Below are positions 35,472 through 47,110 of a stretch of DNA of 64,000 nt, piece after piece. Positions within the stretch are counted from its first letter, which is position 1. Each line of letters opens with the position of its first letter. Position numbers and translations under genes: made by a program. Under the pieces are notes generated by a model. The model was not told the origin of the DNA. It did not search any database and was given only the letters and a program-made list of their open reading frames with translations. Source of the DNA: Dichetophora obliterata (taxonomy: Eukaryota > Arthropoda > Insecta > Diptera > Sciomyzidae); the NCBI GenBank assembly GCA_963920525.1, contig OY986439.1, positions 17,765,319-17,829,318 of the forward strand, in the 5' to 3' direction.

Positions 35472-36449
35472 TGCACAGTGCGCTTTTTTCGATTTTTGGA
35501 TGACATTTGCATTATCTCAGAAACTTTAAAAGCTAAGGCGATGAAATTTTGTACAAATGAGTTTTAGACTACATAAAGTAACAGCACAAGTTAGAATTCT
35601 AGGTCAACTGCATCGCCTACCTCCCATAAAAACGTTACTTTTTAATAAAAAACCAGCATAAAATTGCTTATTTATGTTTTTTAAGAGTAAATTTAGTTTA
35701 TTTAACTTCACTTAAACGTAATGCTAAAAATATTTCAAATCGGATAACTTTTAAATATATCTCCTATAAAAAAATTTTAACATATTAACGTAATTTAAAA
35801 AAAGCTTTTAAAAAAAATGGTTGCCAATACAAAATAAGGTCACAACTTGTTCTCAGTTATGAATTATTTTTCTTTAAATTTAAGAGTACTCACAAATTGT
35901 CTTGGAAATCAGTGCATTTTAGGGCAAAACTTTATTTTTAAGACTTTTTTCAAATTAAGTGGCTTTTTTAAGAGCAGCTAGATGCAGCAGGTTTTTACAG
36001 AAACGGAAGGTTAAAATAAAATTTTTTATGATAGTAATAGCCTTTCACTTTAAAAATGCTTAATTAGCTTGATATTTTCTACTAAATTTTCATTCCTTGA
36101 AAAATTTACGATCATATTTCAACGAATTTTTATTTATTAACATTTTTTTATTGTATTTTATTTTTAATTCAATGGTGGTGATTAAGACATAAAAAATTGA
36201 AAAAAACAAAACCTTGATATATACTTTGTGCGCGAAGTTATTATTGAAGTTATTATACTTTATTTTTTGGGTTTTATTGAGTTTTGACGAATTTTATAAA
36301 AAAAACCAAACAATATATCAAGTTTTTAATAACCTATTCATGATACATGTTTTATAATCTGACGAATAAAAACATTTTTTTTATAAAATTTAACAAATCA
36401 AAACAAAAAGTCGAATTGTCATCTTAGAATTAAAAAAGCACACTGTGCA
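35472..36449. mobile_element. Foldback-like element with TGCACAGTGYGC ends, 978 bp
   Basis: The left end TGCACAGTGCGCTTTTTTCG and the right end, the reverse complement of TGCACAGTGTGCTTTTTTAA, are inverted. GATGACA follows in both arms about 27 bases in. Deeper pairing is weak. A CTACCTCCCATAAAAACGTT motif of the dispersed tandem family lies inside. Target duplication is unclear. Confidence 0.6.
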
Positions 36450-37022
36450 GCGGCCTAAACGCCAGCCAGAACACCAGGTATTTTTTACTATTTTTTCTGT
36501 GCCAGAAATGGGAATTTCACTTTAGTGAGCACATACTAAGAATCTAAAAATTTATTCAGAAATTGCTTTTGTCTTTCATTACTATGCCTTATCTAACCTT
36601 TAAGATACAATTTAGAATTAAAATAAAAGTAAACTAATTATACTAACTGATCCTTAAACATAACTAATCTATTATGCACTCAGCTAAAGTATAGTAAAAT
36701 TAGAGAAGGTAGATACATTTCAGTGAAACATACTGCCGAAACTGTCAAAACGAAGTTGACAGCATATAAAAAATCGAAAACCGAGGAGAAAATAAAAATT
36801 GGTCGCATTCAGCGGAGCCAACTCTTGTGAACAATTATGGTAGCGATATCGTAGAAAGTTTTAACAGTATTTTATTTAGTTATTGTAATTATTTTATTAT
36901 TATAACTGATTAATTATTTTAATTATTTAATTATCATAATTATTTAATTATGTAAAAAAATTAAATGTAAAGTTTTCTTACTCCAATTTGCAGCGTTTTT
37001 TCAGTGTTTTAGGACTTTTAAC

Positions 37023-38214
37023 TAGGGCTTTCAGTCACGGGATTCCGAATCCCAAAATCCCTGGATCACGAACCAATTTTTAGTTCCGGAATCCCGGTAT
37101 TCCAAGCCCTAATTCCCGGAATTTTATTCATAAGAATATATATTTGCAGCATCTCTAAATGCAACTGCAATGTACACGATGATTTTTTTTTAATAACGAA
37201 ATCACCCTGTTCTTTTTTTATCTCTTTGCACACTTTGAAAGTCTATTTTTAAGTTTGTTTTGGTTGTGATATTAAAAGACTCTGTTTACTAGGCTGTTCA
37301 ACTTTCATTTTATTTGGAAAGTTTTATTACTATAGTTATAAGCAATATAAACGAATATTTTATTCACATCATACTTTTTACTAACAGCTATTTAGTTTAT
37401 TTGAATAAGAAATTTAGTTTTCTTTTTAATTTGTTTAATAGATAAACTTATGTTTATTTTGTTAAAATTATTTACGTGCATATTTTTATGTTTATAATAA
37501 AGTGAAATATTATTTGATATTTTAGATATTTTGGGTTTTCATTCTTAAATAAATTTTGTACTTTTTTGATATATAAAAAAATTGTAACGCTTTTTATTAA
37601 ATAAACTTATTATATAATTTAAATATTTTAAAATTTAGAAAATATCTTTAATTAAGGACCGTAAAGGTTTTAATTTTAATTAAATAAATACCAATAACTT
37701 ACTTATACCATAACCTTTATTTTTTAATTTAATTTTTTTTCATTTGATTTACAGCCCTATTCTGGCAAAGTGACAATTGTTATCAAGTATTTTTATTATT
37801 TCTATGTGTTTGTTGTTATTTTTTTTGTTTCAAAACAAAACTTGAAGCTCAAAAATAATAAATTTTGATAAAAATTGTCACTGGCTTTGCAGGTAGTGAC
37901 AATTTCATTAAAAAAAATTTTTTTTGAGCTTCAAATTTTGTTTTGAAAAAAAAAAATTATTTTTATAGTTATTTTTAGTAAGAATAAGAATTAAGTTTGA
38001 ATTTTTATTTTAAAAATAAAAATAAAAATAAGCAATTGTTTTTGCTAAAACGCAGAAATTAAGAAAAAGAGTGATTAACGGTCTCAGTTTTTAAGAGAGC
38101 TTATTGCCATTATTTTAAAATTTTGTCATTTTGGGATTCCGAAAAATCGAAATTATGAATTTAAAATACTGAAATCCCGGGATTTGCCAAAACCCTTCGG
38201 GATTGCAAGCCCTA
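37023..38214. mobile_element. hAT-like non-autonomous element with TAGGGCTT ends, nested
   Basis: 1192 bases, beginning TAGGGCTTTCAGTCACGGGA and ending in the reverse complement of TAGGGCTTGCAATCCCGAAG. The flanking 8-bp duplications CTTTTAAC (37015-37022) and CTTTTAAT (38215-38222) differ at one base. The uninterrupted relative at 60898-61270 preserves the empty site. The AT-rich interior itself holds a palindrome (37765-37985) shared with 52505-52725. No transposase frame. Confidence 0.88.
37765..37985. repeat. Palindromic repeat shared with 52.5 kb
   Basis: Inverted arms around TTTCAAAACAAAACTTGAAG and CTTCAAATTTTGTTTTGAAA, with GATAAAAATTGTCAC at the centre. The same arrangement occurs at 52505-52725, so this is a separate small foldback element inside the hAT-like one. 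Confidence 0.72.
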
Positions 38215-38574
38215 CTTTTAATACAACAGTCTGAAACCAAATCTTGACTCCGCTGAATGCGGCCATTGATTTTATTTTGCTTTTATTTGCAAAACTTTTG
38301 AGAATTGTGGGTATAAGAGAGAATGCAGTCCGAAATGCATATACATTCTTAAGTTATATCATGAGCTTAAACGTCGATATTTTGATAAATTTATATTAAA
38401 CTTATTTAATTTGAAAATACAAAAACAACAACTCAAAATTATATAAAAAAAAAAACCATAACAAAACAAGAAGGAACAAAAAAAACAAAACTGAAACGTT
38501 GTTTAATAATTGAAAATAATAGTTAATTATTAGTTTATTGTATAACGAGTTTATATAGTTGATCGTTTTGTTGT

Positions 38575-40085
38575 AATTGAAAAATTTAAAATTTTTTTGA
38601 TTTCTTATATATATCTAGATTTTTTCGCATAAAGACTTATCTTGTGCATAAAACTGATATGCACATCGGTTTTTTTTTAATTGTTCCTAAAAATGAGCTA
38701 TATAACATAAAAATCGGATAAAAATTACTAGTGTTGTGATATTTTATTTTTTGAAAAAACATAGTCTCAAGCTATTTCGGGCAAAAATTTACAAAACCCA
38801 AAATTCGGACAAAAAGTTATAGCTGTTGAAACTCAATTTTTTTCAGAAATGCTCAAAGTGCCTGTTTTTGACATTTCTAACAGAAAAAAATTCATAAAAA
38901 TCTCCTACAAAATTATGTTTTTCATTAAAAATGGCTTCAGTATTATAAAAAAAATGTCTGATTTCAGTTAGAAAAAACTTTGGAGTTCCAGGGCTGCCAA
39001 AATATTAGACCCTGGTTTCAGGGTAAAACATATTAAAAAATACCCAAAAAACCAACCATTTTCACCACTGCCACTTGCGAATTCTCCTTTTTCACAAATT
39101 TTCACCACAAAAAAGCTATATATGCGCGAAAACACAGTTAATTAAAAAAGTTCCTATTGTGTTTTTTTTTAAATGGCTTCGACTAAAGCAAATGTTTTTG
39201 ATTTTTTTCTTTTACTTTTTGAATTTTAAGCTGGCAGTGTGACTTGGTTTCTTATCGAATTTTGGATATATTGTGCTTGATGGAATGGTGAAAAAATCTA
39301 ATTCATAAGTGGCAGTGGTGAAAATAAAACTGGTTGGTTTTTTGGGTATTTTTAATGTTTTTTACCTTAAAACCAGGGTCTGATATGTTGGCAGCCTTGG
39401 AACTCCAAAATTTTTTCTAACTAAAATCAGAAAATTTTTTTTTATATTATAGAACCGTTTTAAATGAAAAACATAATTTTATCGATTTTTTTGGCTGAAA
39501 TTGTGTTCGAAATGCTAAAAACAGGCAGTTTAAAAATTTAAAAAAAAAATCAAGTTTTAACAGCTATAACTTTTTTAACCGAATTTTGGTTTTTGTATGT
39601 TTTTGCCCGAAATAGTTTGAGGATATGTCATAGCCAGCTATGAAGTCGATTTTAAAAATGTTGCAATTTTGGATTTTTGGAATTTTTTTCGTAAAAATAC
39701 CTAAAATCAAAAGTTACAAAATGTTACACTTCTAGTAAAAAATTTCAAAACGACCAAGTTACTAAACGTAATCACACAATATTTTTTCTTCATTGTATAA
39801 AATGTTTTTTCAGTAAACTTTTCAATAGCAATTAATTGCAATTTTTACAAATTTGAGTTTTAAGATTTCTTTTACTGCAATAAGAAAAAAAAATTAAATT
39901 TTTTTCTAAAATTAAAATATCACAACTCTTATAATTTTGAACCGATTTTTATGTTTAATAGCTCATGTTTAAGGAAAATTAAATAACAAACGAAGTGCAT
40001 ACCAGTTTAATGCACAAATTGAGGTTTTATTCCCCAAAAATCTAGATATGTATATGTAAAAAGTCAAAAAATTTTCATATGTATT
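38575..40085. mobile_element. Large foldback element, about 1.5 kb
   Basis: Two long inverted arms meet near 39200. Matching pairs, from outside in, include TATCTAGATTTTT, the ACTGATATGCACATCGG / GAAGTGCATACCAGT region, AATATCACAACTC and its partner near 38733, TATAGCTGTTGAAAC / TTTTAACAGCTATAA, and AAACCAACCATTTTCACCAC / GTGAAAATAAAACTGGTTGG. The right arm has an extra 200-250 bases near 39710-39900. No coding capacity. The stem would be unusually long for a genome assembly to retain. Confidence 0.78.
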
Positions 40086-40756
40086 TCATCTTAAAATAAA
40101 ACTATCAACTCACGGTCATTTGGCGTACTCCTATCGAACTAATATTAATATATGCTAATAATATATGCTATCCCAAACATCACGTTTTTAACCAGTCATA
40201 ATTTTCATTTTCGAAAATTTCTTGAAAAAGGCCAGTCTATTAATTATACATAATGAAACATAAACTCGTTTAAAACATAAAATAAACATTAAGTAAATAG
40301 CTAAAATAAAATAATATTAAATAAAATATAATAAAATAAGCCTAAAATTATGCTACAATTAATCAATAAAAAACTATTACTTGATTCTATCTAGCAATAT
40401 ACATTTTTTCTTTTGTTTTGATTTAATATAAATTTAAAGCTACTTTTACTTTCTAATTTAAATACATATCATAATTTTCGATTTGGTCAATACTATTTAC
40501 CTTTAGAATACAGTATTATATCTATAACTAATTCGTAATTCTTATTGATAAATTAAACCTATTAACCATAATTAAGGTGACCATGTCAAACCATTTCTTT
40601 TGCTTTAGGCTAATATGCCATTTCTCACCTTTTTTATGTATGTCTATAATTTTAAGTTAAATAAATTGCTAAATTTGTTGATAAAAAGGAATGTTAAAGA
40701 AAACGAAATGTAGGCTTACTTAAGGCACGATAGGTTTTTTCTGTTTCAGGGGCATT
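40086..40756. other. AT-rich non-coding stretch
   Basis: No supported gene. A short tandem AATATATGCT lies at about 40147-40172. Confidence 0.55.
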
Positions 40757-40966
40757 CTTATAATCGCGGTTGCCACTTGCCTATTTTTTGTTGTACCAAA
40801 TTCTCCATAAAAATGTACAAAATAGGAAAAAATATACCAATTTTCTTTTAATATAATAATTTGATAGCATTTTTTATAATAATTCACTGGAGTATATTTG
40901 TGTACATATCAAAAATATTAAGTAATTTTATACACTACTAACAAAATAATAAATACATTAAAATAA

Positions 40967-41107
40967 TTATTTTGCTGGCAAAATAAAATGAGATTCATTG
41001 CGTTCGACACACAATTTCTTAGAGAGCTTTATGTTGTTAAGTCTTTTATATTCTAATTTATTTCTAAGCTTAGTTTTAATCAGGTTAAAATAAAAATATT
41101 GGTTCAT
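40967..41107 (-). pseudogene. Possible hAT transposase C-terminal remnant
   Basis: A 46-codon minus-strand frame from ATG 41105-41107 to TAA 40967-40969. It contains LIKTKLRNKLEYKRL, which resembles the basic tail found near the C-terminus of some hAT transposases. Its place inside an element with hAT-like ends supports this, but the match is short and from memory of the family style only. Confidence 0.35.
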
Positions 41108-41181
41108 CAGCTTCTAAGCTATGAGGAAGGCACATCAGACAAAACAAAAACACATTGACAAAATCGACTATTTACAGAATT

Positions 41182-41549
41182 GCCGGCCTTTGTAGTTAAG
41201 TGGAGAGTGCGCTTGACTATCAACCCAGAGGTCCCTGGTTCGAATCCGTGCTCGGGCATGGTTCTTTTCACTTTCTGTGTTCTTTCCTGCATTTAAGAAT
41301 TATGGAAAACTAAAAAATTGGAAATTGTGGAAAATGTGGAATTAAAAGACAGGAACAACTAAGGGATAGAATGGGCTAGGTTAAAAGCAATTCAAATTAT
41401 CTTTCACGTTTGTTTCGCCTAATCAATAATTTACTTATGGTTCCAATCAATTCCTCTAAATAATTTATCACTTTCCTTTAAATTCAAACACCAAGCCTTC
41501 TTTAAATAAGGCGCATGCCTTGTTTCTTTGATCTTTAAAAAAAAAAAAA
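41182..41549 (+). mobile_element. tRNA-derived SINE family A, copy 1
   Basis: The head GGCCTTTGTAGTTAAGTGGA has an A-box-like region. CCTGGTTCGAATCCG is a clear B box about 45 bases on, giving an RNA polymerase III promoter layout. A body of about 280 bases (TATGGAAAACTAAAAA, GGACAGGAACAACTAAG-like, TTTCGCCTAATCAATAAT, GGCGCATGCCTTG, CTTTGATCTTT) and a 13-A tail follow. Copies lie at 59469 and 63045. It is inserted in the hAT-like element at 40765-42192. I could not settle the target duplication. Confidence 0.88.
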
Positions 41550-42200
41550 CATTAAAAAAGTTCTTCCATTCCATTCTTCACGACCCTAAATTTTTCTAAA
41601 AATACTGAAATATTTCCTAACGTATTTACAATTTTAAAAACTAATATTTGAACAATGAAAAAGATTCCTTTGAGTCCAAATAACGTCAGGGTCGCATTTT
41701 ATAAGATCATATTTTAATATCAATCATTTAATTATGGCAATAAAGAAATTTTATTTTCTGACATCACTTGTAAAGATGTTATATTCAAACTATTCAGATG
41801 TTCTCTTCCTAAAGCGATCTTGTCTTTAATTTGTTTGAGAATGTCTTTGTTTATAAGAAAAATATTCTGATTGGAGACATTTATCTGCTTTATTGGCATA
41901 AAAAATTTCAAAATAAATTCTCACAAAAAATCGTCAAGTTTTAAAAAATGTAATTTTTAATATATGTGACAAAACACGCATGCCTTCTTTCAACTTTCAG
42001 ATCTTAATGCAATGCAAGTTCCACCAAACTGTCTGAACATTTCTCCAGTGCTGCCAAATTTCGCTTTTTGCAACAGGTTGTGAAATTGTAAATCTTTAAC
42101 AAAATGTACTAATTCGAAAAATAATGTACCAAGGTACCAAGTTTAATTATATGTACCAATTTTGGTACAATTTTACCAAAGTGGCAACCGTGCTTACAAA

Positions 42201-43940
42201 AATAAGAGTATAATGGTTGCCTCAGGCGATCTGGTGATAGAGCCAGTGAGTGGGAGAAGTGTACTCCAGGGTAATACAACATCTCGTTAGCCTAACTTGG
42301 AGATATGTGTTGAAATTTATTTTGCAGACACAGATTTTATCTCGCTCTAGTTCTTTGTTTCTCAAAAATTAATGACAATTTAGTCGGCATTATGATTTTT
42401 GTCTATGTTCATGCATACTGGGTGCTTAGGTACAAGAACCTCACCATACCCGAAAGACACTAGCCGCAGATCAACTACGAGCAGCATGCCACTGTATCTA
42501 AGGCTCAAATAATAGCAGAACTTTTTGAGTGTTGAATAATCAGATTTCAAACAGCGTGCAACAAATGTGAATACCAAAAGTGTTTATTTTCTTTGAACAG
42601 ATTTCCTAAAAGTAACTACACGTAAGATAATTAAATAATTGCTTTAATTTAAAGCCAAACTCATTTGAAAAGATATCCACTTAGTTTTCTTACCTACTTT
42701 TAACATAAATAAAATTTTCATTTTCATTTATGTACATTTCAGCAAAAATTTTAATGTCTACAAAAATTTAAACTGAATTTTAATTTAAGCAAAATACCAA
42801 ACATTGTGATTTTAATTCATAATGTCTTGATTTTATAAAATATGTACGTAAAGGTAAATGCAGTATAAATATGCATATTGTTGATTGTTTATAAATGCAT
42901 AGCTGATATGCATGTATAAAACACATACATGCCTAACACAAACACACACACACGCATACATACTATCAAGTGTGCGGCTATGAATAATATTTAAAATTAT
43001 TTTTATATACAATGTTTTTTATGTCAGCAGGCTTGTAGATTTGCATAAACCACACTCAAGGTTGGCGGGTTTCTTTGATACCGGTTTTTTAACGAAAATA
43101 TGTCACTGAAAATGTAAATGCGTTCGATGGCCTTTGAAGTGGCTGCAATTTAAGTGCCGTTAGAATTTATATTTTAGTGCAATTTAAGTCAATGTCAAAC
43201 TTTTAAAACATGTACATTTGAAAGAAACCACTTAAAACTGAATGCAGCCAGTTTTAAAATAATAAAAATTTAACAATCCGATGATGTTGTTAGTGGCTTA
43301 GTTGTACGCATAGATAACTCAAAAGCATTTTATTAAGCTTTAAGTCTTTTACAAAGTCATAAGCGTTACAACTCAGCAACTCCACCAAAAAATTAGAAAT
43401 AATAATTCCAATCAATTCCAATTTTTTTGTAATGTTAAATATAGAGATAAATTCATTAAAAGTGATTGAGCGGTAAATAATAAAAAGGTCTTGTTGTCTC
43501 CGAGCAAAATTTTAATTAACATAATAATTTATTTAATGCGAAGCCCATACTGACATTAGGAATTTATACATATTTTTATCATTTTGTGTATTATTGCTTG
43601 AATTCTGTTAAAATCTTTTTAAATTTGCCATTTTAAAGTTGTTAATTAGTGAATTTATGTTGACAAAAAAAGTCAGAAATAGTTATCGTATTCAAATAGC
43701 TTTCCAAGCCCAGTGTCGATCTGAATCGAAAACTGCTTTTCGAACCTATCATTTTTATGGTTATAGTCATGTTCCTTTGCGCAAACAATTTTAGAAGTTT
43801 TTGAAAGTTTTAGTATTTTTTATCATATGCATTTATTCGAGGTTATTCGAGGAATAACTAAAACAGAGCGATTACGAGAGCAAATCATTATGACAAAAGT
43901 TATAATTTTTTACTCAAAACATTTTTGTCTAGCCAAAAGT
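42201..43940. other. AT-rich non-coding stretch
   Basis: No supported gene. Bases 42215-42520 have more balanced composition and may be an unrecognised fragment. An (AC)n run lies near 42938-42952. Bases 42840-43140 look single-copy. Confidence 0.5.
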
Positions 43941-46456
43941 GTTATGTTATGTTATGTTATGTTATGTTATGTTATGTTATGTTATGTTATGTTATGTTAT
44001 GTTATGTTATGTTATGTTATGTTATGTTATGTTATGTTATGTTATGTTATGTTATGTTATGTTATGTTATGTTATGTTATGTTATGTTATGTTATGTTAT
44101 GTTATGTTATGTTATGTTATGTTATGTTATGTTATGTTATGTTATGTTATGTTATGTTATGTTATGTTATGTTATGTTATGTTATGTTATGTTATGTTAT
44201 GTTATGTTATGTTATGTTATGTTATGTTATGTTATGTTATGTTATGTTATGTTATGTTATGTTATGTTATGTTATGTTATGTTATGTTATGTTATGTTAT
44301 GTTATGTTATGTTATGTTATGTTATGTTATGTTATGTTATGTTATGTTATGTTATGTTATGTTATGTTATGTTATGTTATGTTATGTTATGTTATGTTAT
44401 GTTATGTTATGTTATGTTATGTTATGTTATGTTATGTTATGTTATGTTATGTTATGTTATGTTATGTTATGTTATGTTATGTTATGTTATGTTATGTTAT
44501 GTTATGTTATGTTATGTTATGTTATGTTATGTTATGTTATGTTATGTTATGTTATGTTATGTTATGTTATGTTATGTTATGTTATGTTATGTTATGTTAT
44601 GTTATGTTATGTTATGTTATGTTATGTTATGTTATGTTATGTTATGTTATGTTATGTTATGTTATGTTATGTTATGTTATGTTATGTTATGTTATGTTAT
44701 GTTATGTTATGTTATGTTATGTTATGTTATGTTATGTTATGTTATGTTATGTTATGTTATGTTATGTTATGTTATGTTATGTTATGTTATGTTATGTTAT
44801 GTTATGTTATGTTATGTTATGTTATGTTATGTTATGTTATGTTATGTTATGTTATGTTATGTTATGTTATGTTATGTTATGTTATGTTATGTTATGTTAT
44901 GTTATGTTATGTTATGTTATGTTATGTTATGTTATGTTATGTTATGTTATGTTATGTTATGTTATGTTATGTTATGTTATGTTATGTTATGTTATGTTAT
45001 GTTATGTTATGTTATGTTATGTTATGTTATGTTATGTTATGTTATGTTATGTTATGTTATGTTATGTTATGTTATGTTATGTTATGTTATGTTATGTTAT
45101 GTTATGTTATGTTATGTTATGTTATGTTATGTTATGTTATGTTATGTTATGTTATGTTATGTTATGTTATGTTATGTTATGTTATGTTATGTTATGTTAT
45201 GTTATGTTATGTTATGTTATGTTATGTTATGTTATGTTATGTTATGTTATGTTATGTTATGTTATGTTATGTTATGTTATGTTATGTTATGTTATGTTAT
45301 GTTATGTTATGTTATGTTATGTTATGTTATGTTATGTTATGTTATGTTATGTTATGTTATGTTATGTTATGTTATGTTATGTTATGTTATGTTATGTTAT
45401 GTTATGTTATGTTATGTTATGTTATGTTATGTTATGTTATGTTATGTTATGTTATGTTATGTTATGTTATGTTATGTTATGTTATGTTATGTTATGTTAT
45501 GTTATGTTATGTTATGTTATGTTATGTTATGTTATGTTATGTTATGTTATGTTATGTTATGTTATGTTATGTTATGTTATGTTATGTTATGTTATGTTAT
45601 GTTATGTTATGTTATGTTATGTTATGTTATGTTATGTTATGTTATGTTATGTTATGTTATGTTATGTTATGTTATGTTATGTTATGTTATGTTATGTTAT
45701 GTTATGTTATGTTATGTTATGTTATGTTATGTTATGTTATGTTATGTTATGTTATGTTATGTTATGTTATGTTATGTTATGTTATGTTATGTTATGTTAT
45801 GTTATGTTATGTTATGTTATGTTATGTTATGTTATGTTATGTTATGTTATGTTATGTTATGTTATGTTATGTTATGTTATGTTATGTTATGTTATGTTAT
45901 GTTATGTTATGTTATGTTATGTTATGTTATGTTATGTTATGTTATGTTATGTTATGTTATGTTATGTTATGTTATGTTATGTTATGTTATGTTATGTTAT
46001 GTTATGTTATGTTATGTTATGTTATGTTATGTTATGTTATGTTATGTTATGTTATGTTATGTTATGTTATGTTATGTTATGTTATGTTATGTTATGTTAT
46101 GTTATGTTATGTTATGTTATGTTATGTTATGTTATGTTATGTTATGTTATGTTATGTTATGTTATGTTATGTTATGTTATGTTATGTTATGTTATGTTAT
46201 GTTATGTTATGTTATGTTATGTTATGTTATGTTATGTTATGTTATGTTATGTTATGTTATGTTATGTTATGTTATGTTATGTTATGTTATGTTATGTTAT
46301 GTTATGTTATGTTATGTTATGTTATGTTATGTTATGTTATGTTATGTTATGTTATGTTATGTTATGTTATGTTATGTTATGTTATGTTATGTTATGTTAT
46401 GTTATGTTATGTTATGTTATGTTATGTTATGTTATGTTATGTTATGTTATGTTATG
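43941..46456. repeat. (GTTAT)n pentamer array, about 503 units
   Basis: 2516 bases of essentially perfect GTTAT, with the left edge abrupt after GCCAAAAGT. Because five is not a multiple of three and no stop occurs on the plus strand, all three plus frames are open and encode the same Met-Leu-Cys-Tyr-Val period. These long frames are not genes. The right edge grades into variant pentamers. Confidence 0.97.
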
Positions 46457-46712
46457 TCATGTCATGTCATGTTAGGTTAGGTTGGGTTACGTTAGGTAAG
46501 TTAAGGTAAGTGCAGGTTAGGTTAGGTCAGGTTACGTTAGGTTACGTTAGGTTAAGTAATGTAAGGTAAGGTAAGGTAAGGTAAGGTAAGGTAATGTTAG
46601 GTTAGGTTAGGTTAGGTTAGGTTAGGTTATGTTAGGTAAGGTAAGGTAAGGTAAGGTAATGTTAGGTTAGGTTAGGTTAGGTTAGGTTAGATTAGGCTAG
46701 GTTAGGTAAGTG
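46457..46712. repeat. Variant pentamers, including TTAGG and TAAGG units
   Basis: About 50 units of GTCAT, GTTAG, GTTAC, GTAAG and mixed forms, for example (GTTAG)n at 46596-46626 and (GTAAG)n at 46561-46591. GGTTA/TTAGG runs equal the ancestral insect telomere repeat in sequence, but they lie internally between a GTTAT array and a LINE end. Read on the minus strand they are CCTAA-type units following the 3' end of that LINE. Confidence 0.9.
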
Positions 46713-47110
46713 TTACTGTCTCAAACAAGACACAATTAGACCAATGATAGATACATTGCCACATTGTGATGCCAAGTTTTTTTTTACCTATATCTATTTA
46801 AACCAATTTTAGCTATTTACTAAGCCCAGAATTTGGCAAACCGAAGATACCTAGAGTTCGTCAAAGTCATTGAAGAACCAGTTGCCTAATTGGAGGAAGC
46901 GTTTTGGAGCCAGCGCTGGGCAAGTGCAGAGGAAATGTACAAAAGATTCTTCCTCCTCCTCATCTGCAGAAGTCGTTGTGGGATATGTTCAATCTTTGAG
47001 CGTATCTGCCGATAAGGCAGTGCCCTGTAAGGAGCTCTTCCATGGTGCTGAAGCCAAAAGTGTTAAGATTCAAAAGAGTTTCAAGCGTCAAAACATTATA
47101 AATTGGCGTT
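46713..47110 (-). pseudogene. Jockey/LOA-like LINE 3' end, remnant
   Basis: On the minus strand a broken frame reads ELLTGHCLIGRYAQRL then NISHNDFC (about 47040-46970). After a frameshift and stop it continues EEEEESFVHFLCTCPAL, then LGNWFFNDFDEL (about 46960-46860). A short 3' UTR with GACACAATTAGACC on the plus side leads into the pentamer repeats. TGH.LIG.HA followed by FCR.C.EEEEE..HLLC.CPAL is the usual C-terminal region of insect Jockey/LOA-type LINE polyproteins. The copy is 5' truncated and damaged. The plus-strand frame 46870-47136 is its shadow. Confidence 0.75.

Larger units (their letters stand above)
36708..38345 (-). mobile_element. MITE family with GGTAGATGCATTT ends, interrupted copy
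   Basis: Removing 37023-38214 leaves about 440 bases that match 60898-61270 in reverse orientation. Shared words include CTGCCGAAACTGTCAAAAC, ATTGGTCGCATTCAGC, GGTAGCGATA, CAGTGTTTTAG and GCTGAATGCGGCCATTGATT. Both ends carry GTAGATACATTT or GTATATGCATTT inverted relative to each other. No coding capacity. Confidence 0.82.
40765..42192. mobile_element. hAT-like element with CRCGGTTGCCACTT ends
   Basis: 1428 bases between CGCGGTTGCCACTTGCC and the reverse complement of CACGGTTGCCACTTTGG. Both ends continue into TTGTACCAAATT or TTGTACCAAAATT. Flanking 8-mers CTTATAAT (40757-40764) and CTTACAAA (42193-42200) agree at 6 of 8 positions. It contains a nested SINE (41182-41549) and a possible transposase C-terminal remnant on the minus strand. 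Confidence 0.75.

Noticed and set aside
43827..46509. Three plus-strand frames of 851-882 codons
   Set aside because: A pentamer repeat with no stop gives the same Met-Leu-Cys-Tyr-Val period in all three frames. Unlikely to be a protein.
46457..46712. Telomere or ancient telomere relic
   Set aside because: TTAGG units are few, mixed with other pentamers and placed at a LINE 3' end, so a LINE-tail origin is simpler.
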